A stretch of 64,000 nucleotides of DNA from Callipepla californica brunnescens (taxonomy: Eukaryota > Chordata > Aves > Galliformes > Odontophoridae). The stretch spans positions 806,001 through 870,000 of the forward strand of contig JALIRH010000119.1 in assembly GCA_023055505.1 (NCBI GenBank). Direction: 5' to 3'. The translations under genes and the position numbers were made by a program. This document shows positions 54,603 to 64,000 of this stretch, piece by piece. The notes beneath the pieces were generated by a model. It was not told the origin of the DNA. It worked only from the letters and a program-made list of their open reading frames with translations, and ran no database searches. Each line of letters starts with the position of its first letter. The first letter of the stretch is position 1.

Positions 54603-55775
54603 CTAATATTCTGACTTTCTCACATCGTGACATTCAGTCACTGTCATAATTCTCACTTTCTGATATTCTCTTACTGTGCTATTGTGGCATTGTGACAAGT
54701 TGACATTCTGACTTCATGACATTCTCTCTTTCCCTCATTCTGACATTGTGACATTGTCACGTTCTGACATTCGGTCGTTGTGATATTCTCACTTTTTCAT
54801 ATTCTCTCTTTGTGACATTGTGACACAGTCATATTCCCTGATTTTGTAATTCTGATATTCTGACGTTCTGACATTCTGACATTCTCACAATGTGTCATTC
54901 ATTCACTGGCATATTCTCACTTTCTGATATTCTCTCATTGTGATATTGTGACTTTGTGACAATTTGACATTCTGGCATCATGACATTCTCTCTTTCCCTC
55001 ATTCTGATATTCTGACATTGGGACATTCTCACTTTCTCGTATTCTGACATTCTGATCTATCAATAATCTGTAATTGCGACATTCTCTCATTGTGGCATTG
55101 TGACATTCTCTCATTCTGACACTGAAATTCTGAGATTTGTGATATTGTGACGTTCTCATACTGTGACATTCAGGCACTCTCACATTGGTTCATTCTGACA
55201 TTCTGACGTTATGACATTTTGATGTTGTGACATTCACTCACTCCCATTCTGGCGTTTTCACATTCTGACATTCTCACAATCTGGCATTCTAAAATTGTGG
55301 CCATCTCTCATTGTGACATTCACTCATTCTCACATTCTGATAGTTTGACAGTCTCTCTTGGTGACATTTTGAGGTTCTCTCGTTGTGACATTGTGATATT
55401 CTGACCTTCTGATGTTCTGACATTTTGACATTATAGCATTGTGACACTCTGACATTCTCTCCTTGTGACATTCTGACATTCCGATATTTTGACTTTCTCT
55501 CATTACCACATTCTGACATTCTGAAACTGTGGGAATCTGTCATTCTGTCATTGTGATATTTGGACTTTGTGACATTTTGACATTTTGAAGTTCTGACATT
55601 CTGAGATACTCTCATTGTGACCCTGTGACATTGTCATTCACTTGGTGTTATTATCTCTCATTGTGACGTTGTGACATTTTGATATTCCCCGATTTTCTAA
55701 TTGCGACATTCTGACATTCGGTCATTGTGATGTTCTCACTTTTTCATATTCTCTCATTGTGACGTTTTGACACAG

Positions 55776-56698
55776 TGTCACGCTCCAAAATAAAGGAGGG
55801 AGATGAGGTTCTTTATATGTATGTGTATACCCGATGGTGAGATTAAAAGGCAATGGTTCAAATTTTAGCCCAACCAGTTTATTACAATAAGTAGTTTTTT
55901 AGGGATATGGGGAAGGGAAGATGGGTGATAGAAAAGAGATGAAAAGCGAAGAGACTTGGCAGAAAGCAAGAAAGAGAAAGAGAGAGCATCAGCACCGTGG
56001 ATCTGGCGAGGTCCGTAGTCCGTTGGTCTCAGGAATTCGTCTGGTCTCCGCGGGGGATGAGAGAAAGCCGGGAAGTTTTGCAGCAAGCAGGCGCTGTGCA
56101 GGGGGGTTCTTCCAAAGAGGTTTTTCCCTCAGGAAAGTCTCTTCTTCAAAGTCTTTGGTTTAGTGGTGTCGAGAAAACCAACTGAGCAACTCGACACACC
56201 AATGAGTTCTGTCAAGCGGCGCGCTGGGTACATGGGGGATTGCTTCACCAAACATGCGCACGTAAGAGAGAAATGAATAGCTATTTAAAGGTATAGCACA
56301 TGCATATTCATCACGTTCCAGACTCTGGTTATCGAGGGGATTAAACCTAAAGGTCAGTTTTGCTTTAAATTTTCAAACCTTGAAGGAGGAAAGCTCCTCA
56401 CCATTCATGTGGGTGTTTTGTTTTAAGAGAGGCTTGTCTTGTAGGGACAACAGGGTGTCTATCCTGCTTTCTTTAGCTGCCTCCGTGTTCTGGCATTAGT
56501 TTGATTTGTGCCCACCCAACACATCTGGCCCAACAGATAAATCAACAGGAGTAGTACTTTCGGTGCCATACAAGTATTATTGTCCTTTGTGATGATCAGC
56601 TTCTCCAAGCAGTTGTCAATTAGAGTCTTCTAGCCAGAAAGACCTCATGAAGCAAGCTTTGAGACAACAAAAGTCAAAAACAGTTGCTGTCTTTCACA
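55776..56698 (-). mobile_element. Solo LTR, minus orientation, copy B
   Basis: Copy of 4156-5078 with the same CACAG flanks. Three substitutions from copy A were seen (56060 A, 56315 G, 56675 C), about 0.3 percent. Confidence 0.75.
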
Positions 56699-57678
56699 CA
56701 CAGTCATATTCCCTGAATTTTAATTGGGAGGTTGTGACGATTTGACATTCTGACATTAAGACATTCTGACATCATGACATTCTCCCTTTCTCACATTCTG
56801 ACATGTTGACATTGTGACATTCTAATATTCTCTCATTGTGACATTCTGACATTCTGACATTCTTATATTCTCACCTTCTGATGTTCTGGCATTCTGACAA
56901 TCTGCCATAGTGACATTCTGACATTGTGATATTGTGATATTATGACATTGTGGCTTTGTGACTTTGTGATATTCTCGCAGTGTCAAATTCTGTGATTCTG
57001 ACATTCTGAGATTGTGACATCGTGGCATTTTGGGAATCTGGCATAGTGATATTGTGATATTCTCACATTTTGTCATTCTGACATTCTGACAATCTGATAT
57101 TGTGACATTCTCAGATTGTTACATTGCTGCGTTCTGAAATTCTCTCATTGTGACATTGTGAAGTTGTGAAATTCTGACATTCTGACATTATGATGTGATG
57201 TCTTTGTTACATTCTGAGATTGTGCCAATGTTACATTCTTCTATTCAGATACATTGTGACATTCTCAACTTAGGACATTCTGATATTCTTGCATTCTGAC
57301 GTTGTGACATTCTGACATTCTGAAATTCGGACATTCTCACATAATCACATTCTGACATCATTTCGTTCTCACATTCTGACATTCTGTTATTCTGACATTC
57401 TCATATTCTCACTTTGTGACATTGTGACGTTCTGACATCCTCACATACTGACATTCTGAAAATGCGACCTTCTGACATTGTGACACTAATATTCTGACTG
57501 TGAAATTTTTACCTTCTGGTATTGTGACAGTCTTTCATTTTTGCATTGTGACATTCTGACACTGTGACATTTTTAGATTCTCACATTGTGATATTTTGGC
57601 ATTGTGAAATTCTAACCTTGTGACACTGACATTCTGACATTGTGATACTTTGATATTGTGACTGTCACATTCTGACAC

Positions 57679-60600
57679 CGTTAGGGTAGGGTTAGGGTTA
57701 GGTTTAAGGGGTAGGGTAGGGATGGGGTAGGGTTAGGGTTAGATAATGGTTAGGGTAAGTATTAGGGTCAGGGTTAAGGGTAGGGTGTGAGGTAGGGTTA
57801 GGGTTTTAGGGTTAGGGTAGGGTTAGGGTTAGGTTAGGGTAGGGTTTAGGGTTAGGGTGTAGGGTTAGGGTAAGGGTAGGGTTAGGGTTAGGGGTTAAGG
57901 TTAGGGGTTAGGGTCAGGGGTTAGGTTTAGGGATAGGGTCAGGGTTAGGGTTAGAATTAGGGTAGGGTTAGGTTTAGGGTAAGGGTTAGGGTTAGGGTTG
58001 GGTAAGGGTTAGGGGTAGGATTACGGGTAGGGTTAGAGTTACAGTTAGGGTCCATCAATAGGGTTAGCAAAGGGTTAGGTGTTAGGGTTAGGTGTTAGGG
58101 TTAGGGGTTAGGGTTAGGGTAGAACTAGGGTCCATCAATAGGGTTATGGTAGGGTTAGGGTTTAGGGTTAGGGTAGGGGTAGGGTTAGAGTAGAATTAGG
58201 GTTAGATTGGAGGGTTAGGGTAGGGTTAGGGTTAAGGGTTAGGGTTAAGGGTTAGGGTAGGGTTAGAGATAGGTAAGGGTTAGGGTAAGGGTTAGGGTTA
58301 GGGATAGGGTAAGGGTTAGGGTTAGGGTAGGGCTAGGGTTAGGGATAGGTAAGGGTTAGGGTAAGGGTTAGTGTAGGGGTAGGGGTATGGGTAGGGTTAG
58401 GGTAGGGTTAGGGTTAGGGTTGGATTAGAATTTTCGGTAAGGGTTAGGGTTAGGAGTTAGGGTCAGTGTCAGGGTTAGGGCTTAGCGTTAGGGATAGGGT
58501 AAGAGTTAGGGTAGGGTTAGTGTTAGGGTTAGAGTTAGGGTAAGGGTAGGGTTAGGGTAGGTTTAGGGTAAGGTTAGGGTTTGGGTTAGGGGTTAGGGGT
58601 TAGGGCTAGGGTAGGGTTAGGTCTAGGGTAGGGCTAGGGTAGGGTTAGGGGTTTGTGTTAGGGTTAGGGGCAGGGTTAGGGTTAGGATTAGGGTAGGGTT
58701 TGGGTTAGGTAAGGGTTTGGGGTTAGGGCTTATGGGTTGGGGTTAGGGGTTAGGGTCACGGTTAGGGTAGGGTAAGGTTAGGGTTAGGGTTAGTGTTAGG
58801 GTTATGGTTAGGGGTTAGGGTAAATGTTAGGGTAGGGTTAGGGTTAAGGGTTAGGGTAGGGTTAGGGTTAGGTAAGGGTTAGGGTAGGGTTAAGGAGGGT
58901 TAAGGGTAGGGTTTGAGTCAGGGGTAGGGTAGGGTTAGGGTTAGGGTTAGGGGTTAGGGGTTAGTGTTAGGGTAGAATTAGGGTTAGATTTGAGGGTTAG
59001 TGTAGGGTTAGGGTTAGGTAAGGGATAGGGTTAGGGTTAGGGTTAGGTGTTAGGGTAGGGTTAGGGTAGGGTTAGGGATAGGTAAGGGTTAGGGTCAGGG
59101 ATAGTGTTAGGGTCAGTGTTAGGGTTAGGGTATGGTTAGGGTTAGGGCAGGGTTAGGGTAGGGCTAGGGTTAAGGGTTAGGGTTAAAATTAGGGGTTAGG
59201 GGTTAGGGCTAGGGTAGGGTTAGGGGTTAGTGTGAGGGTTAGGGGCAGGGTTAGGGTTAGGGTAGGGTTGGGGTTAGGGGCAGGGTTAGGGTTAGGGCTT
59301 AGGGGTTGGGGTTAGGGGTTAGGGTCACGGTTAGTGCAGGGTTAGGGTTAGTGTTAGGGTAAGGGTTAGGGTAGGGTTAGGGGTTAGGGTAGGGTTAGTT
59401 TTAGTGTTAGTGTTATGGTTAGGTAAGGGTTAGGGGTTAGGGTAAATTTTAGGGTAGTGTTAGGGTTAGGGTAGGGTTAGGGTTAGGTAAGGGTTAGGGT
59501 AGGGTTAGGGTCAGGGTTAAGTGTAGGGTTTGAGTCAGGGTTAGGTTTAGGGTGGGGTTAGGGTTAGGGTAGAATTAGGGTTAGATTTGAGGGTTAGTGT
59601 AGGGATAGGGTTAGGTAAGGGATAGGGTTAGGGTTAGGGGTTAGGGTAAGTGTTAGAGTAGGGTAAGGGTTACGGGTTAGGGTAGGGTAAGGGATAGGTA
59701 AGGGTTAGGGTCAGGGATAGGGTTAGGGTCAGTGTTAGGGTTAGGGCAGGGTTAGGGTAGGGCTAGGGTTAAGGGTTAGGGTTAAAATTAGGGGTTAGGG
59801 GTTAGGGCTAGGGTAGGGTTAGGGGTTAGTGTTAGGGTTAGGGTTAGGGTTAGGGTTAGGGTAGGGTTGGGGTTAGGGGCAGGGTTAGGGTTAGGGCTTT
59901 GGGGTTGGGGTTAGGGGTTAGGGTCACGGTTAGTGCAGGGTTAGGGTTAGTGTTAGGGAAAGGGTTAGGGTAGGGTTAGGGGTTAGGGTAGGGTTAGTTT
60001 TAGTATTAGTGTTATGGTTAGGTAAGGTTTAAAGGTTAGGGTAAATGTTAGGGTAGTGTCAGGGTAAGGGTTAGGGTAGGGCTAGGGTCGGGGTTAAGGG
60101 TAGGGTTTGAGTCAGGGTTAGGGTTAGGGTAGGGTTAGGGGTTAGGGTTAGGGTAGAATTAGGGTTAGATTTGAGGGTTAGTGTAGGGTTAGGGTTAGGG
60201 GTTAGGGTAAGGTTTAGGGTAGGGTTCGGGTTAAGGGTTAGGGTAGGGTTAGGGATAGGTAAGGGTTAGAGTAAGGGTTAGGGTCAGGGATAGGGGTAGG
60301 GTCAGTGTTAGGGTTAGGGTATGGTTAGGGTTAGGGGCAGGGTTAGGGTTAGGGTAGGGTTAGGGTTAGGGGTTAGGGTTAAAATTAGGGGTTAGGGCTA
60401 GGGTAGGGTTAGGGCGAGGATAGGGCTAGGGTAGGGTTAGGTGTTAGGGGCAGGGTTAGGGTTAGGGTGGGGTTAGGGCTTAGGAGTTAGGGTTAGGGCT
60501 TAGGGGTTGGGGTTACGGGTTAGGGTTAGGTTTAGTGTTAGGGTTATGGTCAGGTAAGGGTTAGGGTAAGGGTTAGGGGTTAGGGTAAATGTTAGGGTAG

Positions 60601-61153
60601 TGTTAGGGTAGTGTTAGGGTGAGGGTTAGGGTAGGGTTAGGGTTAGGGTACGGTTAGGGTAAGTGTTATGGTTAGGGTAGGGTTAGGGTTAGGTTTTGGG
60701 TCCATCAATAGGGTTAGGGTTAGTTTAGATTAGGGTTAGTGTAGGGTTAGTGTTAGGGTTACGGGTTAGGGTTAAGGTAGAATTAGGGTCCATCAACAGG
60801 GTTATGGTAGGATTAGGGTTTAGGGTTAGGGTAGGGTTAGGGTTAGGGGTTAGGGTTAGAGTAGAATTAGGGTTAGATTGGAGGGTTAGGGTAGGGTTAG
60901 GGTAGGGTTAGGGTTAGGGTTAGAGTAGGGTTAGAGATAGGTAAGGGTTAGGGTAGGGTTAGGGTCAGGGTCAGGGTTAAGGGTAGGGTTTGAGTGAGGG
61001 TTAGGGTAGGGTTAGGGTCAGGGTTAAGGGTTGGGTTTGAGTCAGGGTTAGGGTCAGGGTTAGGGTCAGGGTTAGGGTTAGGGTAAGTGTTAGGGTTAGG
61101 TTTTGGGTCCATCAATAGGGTTAGGGTTAGTTTAGATTAGGGTTAGTGTAGGG

Positions 61154-61188
<35 letters not shown>

Positions 61189-64000
61189 TTTAGATTAGGG
61201 TTAGTGTAGGGTTAGTGTTAGGGTTAGGGTTTAGGGTTAGGGGTTACGGTAAGGGTTAGGGTTAGGGGTTAGGGTCAGGGATAGGGTCAATGTTAGGGTT
61301 AGGGTAAGGGTTAGGGTTAGGGGTTAAGTTTAGGGTAGGGTTAGGGTTAGGGTAGGATTATGGTAAGGAATCAGTAGGGTTAGGGTTAGAGTTAGGGTTA
61401 GGGATCTGGTGGGTTGGGGTTAGGGTTTAAGGTTAGGGTTAAGGTTTAGGGTTAGGGTTAGGGATAGGTAAGGGTTAGGGTAAGGGATAGGGTTAGGGTG
61501 AGGGGTAGGGTTAGGGTAGGGCTACGGTTAGGGGTTAGGGTTAGGGGTTAGGGTTAGGGTAGTGTTAGGGTTAGGGTGAGGGGTAGGGTTAGGGTAGGGC
61601 TACGGTTAGGGGTTAGGGTTAGGGGTTAGGGTTAGGGTAGTGTTAGGGTTAGGTTAGGGTTAGGGGTAGGGGTATGGGTAGGGTTAGGGTAGGGTTAGGG
61701 TTAGGGTTGGATTAGAATTTACGGTAAGGGTTAGGTTTAGTGGTTAGGGTCAGTGTCAGGGTTAGGGGTTAGGGTTAGGGATAGGGTAAGAGTTAGGGTT
61801 AGGGTTAGAGTTAGGGTAGGGTTATAGTTAGGTTTAGGGTAGGGTTAGGGTAAGGGTAGAGTTAGAGTAGGTTTAGGGTAAGGGTAGGGTAGTGTTAGGG
61901 TAGGGTATGGGTTAGGGATTAGGGCTAGGGTAGGGTTAGGGGTTAGTGTTAGGTTTAGGGTTAGGGTAGGGTTGTGGTTAGGGTTAGGGTAGGGTTGGGG
62001 TTAGGGACAGGGTTAGGGTTTGGGCTTACGGGTTGGGGATAGGGGTTAGGGTCACGGTTAGGGTAGGGTTAGGTTAGGTTTAGGGTTAGTGTTAGGGTTA
62101 TGGTTAGGTAAGGGTTAGGGTAAATGTTAGGGTAGGGTTAGGGTTAGGGTTATGGGTTAGGGTTATGGGTTAGGGGTAGGTAAGGTTTAGGGTAGGGTTA
62201 GGGTCAGGGTCAGGGTTAAGGGTAGGGTTTGAGTCAGGGTTAGGGTAGGGTTAGGGGTAGGGTTAGGGTAGGGTTAGGGATAGGTAAGGGTTAGGGTAAG
62301 GGTTAGGGTTAGGGATAGGGTAGGGTTAGGGTTAGGGTAGGGCTAGATGTAGGGGTTAGGGGTAGGGGTATGGTTAGGGTTAGGGTAGGGTTAGGGATAG
62401 GTAAGGGTTAGGGTAAGGGTTAGGGATAGGGTAGGGTTAGGCTTAGGGTAGGGCTAGATGTAGGGGTTAGGGGTAGGGGTATGGGTAAGGGTTAGGGTAG
62501 GGTTAGGGTTAAGGGTTAGAGTAGGGTTAGGGATAGGTAAGGGTTAGGGTAAGGGTTAGGGTTAGGGTCAGGGATGGTGTAGGGTCAGTTTTAGGGTTAG
62601 GGTATGGTTAGTGTAAGGGGTAGGGTTAGGGTTAGGGTAGGGCTAGGGTTAGTGTTAGGGTTAAAATTAGGGGTTAGGAGTTAGGGCTAGGGTAGGGTTA
62701 GGGGTTAGTGTTAGGGTTAGGGTAGGGTTGGGGTTAGGGTTAGGGTTGGGTTGGGGTTAGGGGCAGGGTTAGGGTTAGGGCTTTGGGGTTGGGGTTAGGG
62801 GTTAGGGTCACGGTTAGGGTAGGTTTAGGGTTAGTGTTAGGGTAAGGGTTAGGGTAGGGTTAGGGGTTAGAGTAGGGTTAGTTTTAGTGTTAGGGTTATG
62901 GTTAGGTAAGGGTTAGGGGTTAGGGTAAATGTTAGGGTAGTGTTAGGGTTAGTGTAGGGTTAGGGTTAGGGTTTAGGGTTAGGGGTTAAGGTTAGGGGTT
63001 AGGGTTAGGGTAGGGTTAGGGGTTACTGTAAGGGTTAGGGTTAGGGGTTAGGGTCAGGGTAAGGGTTAGGGTTAGAGTTAGGGTAGGGTTTGGTTTAGGG
63101 TAAGGGTTAGGGTAGGGTTAGGGTTGGGTTAGGGTTAGGGTAGGGTTAGGGTTAGGGGTTAGGGTAGCGTCAGGGGTTAAGGTTAGGATAAGGGTTAGGG
63201 GTTAGGGTTAAGGTTAGGGTAAGGGTAGGGTTAGGGATAGGGTTGGGGTTAGGGTTAGGGTAGGGTTAGGGTAGGGTTAGTGTTAGGGTTGGGTTGGGAT
63301 TAGGGTAGGGTTAGGGTTAGGGGTTAGGGTAGAGTCAGGGGTTACAGTTAAGGGTTAGGGTTAGGGTAGGGTTAAAGTTGGGGTTAGGAATAGGGTTAGG
63401 GTTAGGTTAGAGTTAGGGTAGGGTTAGGGTAAGGAATCAGTAGGGTTAGGGTTAGAGTTAGGGTTAGGGATCTGGTGGGTTAGGGTTAGGGTTTAAGGTT
63501 AGGGTTAGGTTTAGGGTAGGGTTAGGGTAGGGTTAAGGTTTAGGGTTAGGGTTAGGTTTAGGGGTTAGGGTAGGGCTAGGGTTAGGGGTTGGGTTAGTGT
63601 AGGGTTAGGGTTAGGGGTTAGGGTATGGTCAGGGGTTACGGTTAGGTTAAGGTTTAGGGTTAGAGTAGGGTTAGGAGTTAGGGTTAGGGTTAGGGTTAAG
63701 GATAGGGTTGGGGTTAGGGTTAGGGTAGGGCTAGTGTTAGGTTAGGGTTAGGTGTTTGGGTCAGGGTTAGTGTAGGGTTAATGTTAGGGTAGGGGTTAGG
63801 ATTAGGTTTATGGTAAGGGTTAGGGTAGGGTTAGGGTAAGAGTTAGGGAAAGGTAAGGGTTAGGGTAAGGGTTAGGGTTAGGGTCAGTGTTAGGGTCAGG
63901 GTTAGGCTTATAGTATGGTTAGGGTAAGGGTTAGGGGTTAGGGTAGGGGTAGGGGTAAGGGTAGGGGTATGGGTAGGGTTAAGGTAAGGGTAGGGTTAGG
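57679..64000 (+). repeat. Degenerate TTAGGG array, copy B
   Basis: Matches 6061-12760 with more indels than the flanking satellite, as expected for slippage-prone 5-7-bp units. It runs past the window end. The marker blocks GGGTCCATCAATAGGGTT and GGATCTGGTGGGTT are kept in order. Confidence 0.93.

Larger units (their letters stand above)
51956..57678. repeat. 8-bp satellite (TGACATTC), copy B
   Basis: The copy of 339-6060 with the same variants and inserts. Junctions with the 11-bp minisatellite and with the TTAGGG array are identical to copy A. Confidence 0.93.
51629..64000. repeat. Segmental duplication, copy B (right cut by window edge)
   Basis: Repeats 1-12760 in the same order and orientation. 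Differences noticed: A to C at 138 (51766), an 8-bp unit lost near 55536, 2 bp lost near 57487, SNPs in the LTR, and several deletions of tens to hundreds of bases in the TTAGGG-like part (for example the stretch matching about 11310-11500 is missing near 62945). It starts 4.06 kb after the SGF29 ATG. Confidence 0.95.

Noticed and set aside
1..64000. CRISPR-like array or prokaryotic defence system
   Set aside because: The direct repeats are head-to-tail without unique spacers. The genes are vertebrate exons and retroelements, and there are no cas-like genes.

Overview
The window looks like a repeat-choked piece of a bird genome, most likely a chicken or other galliform micro- or dot-chromosome or subtelomere. 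This is an inference. It rests on a CR1 LINE, an avian-type ERV-L provirus (tRNA-Lys primer site, Fv1-like Gag), other ERV fragments, long GC-rich minisatellites, degenerate TTAGGG arrays and vertebrate exons with GT/AG splice sites. There is no prokaryotic gene. Most long open frames are by-products of tandem repeats whose unit lengths (8, 10, 11 bp) keep frames open.

Layout. 1-338 is the end of an 11-bp minisatellite (GCTGCCCCATA). 339-6060 is an 8-bp satellite (TGACATTC) carrying two solo LTRs. 6061-16795 is a degenerate TTAGGG array split by a solo ERV-L LTR. 16796-17750 holds the last exon of SGF29 and broken echoes of it. 17815-18965 is a second CpG-island promoter with possible first exons of an unidentified gene. 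18970-21113 is a 10-bp minisatellite with four embedded CTCF-like motifs. 21114-25460 is a decayed class II (beta-like) ERV on the minus strand. 25461-29062 is CCCTAA-oriented and then TTAGGG-oriented degenerate telomeric sequence. 29063-31620 is a decayed class I (gamma-like) ERV on the minus strand with a tRNA-His primer site. 31640-33035 is another CCCTAA-oriented array. 33036-36680 is unique DNA with four minus-strand exons of an XPO1 (exportin-1) pseudogene. 36680-37183 is CR1, interrupted by a 5'-complete ERV-L provirus (37184-41606) that is cut inside RNase H by the 11-bp minisatellite. 41607-51955 is that minisatellite, with a CpG island and the first coding exon of SGF29 at about 47.57 kb inside it. 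From 51629 to the end, the first 12.76 kb of the window is repeated almost identically.

Reading it together. The two large copies (1-12760 and 51629-64000) are about 51.6 kb apart in direct orientation. If this is a tandem duplication with that period, the odd order (SGF29 last exon at 17.4 kb, first exon at 47.6 kb, same strand) is explained: each unit carries exon 1, then minisatellite, 8-bp satellite and telomere-like DNA, then the last exon. I see no middle SGF29 exons in that interval. The locus is therefore either a decayed partial copy or a place where the assembly collapsed or mis-joined. The genes recognised here act in chromatin (SGF29, SAGA/ATAC reader) and nuclear export (XPO1), but none is intact in the window.
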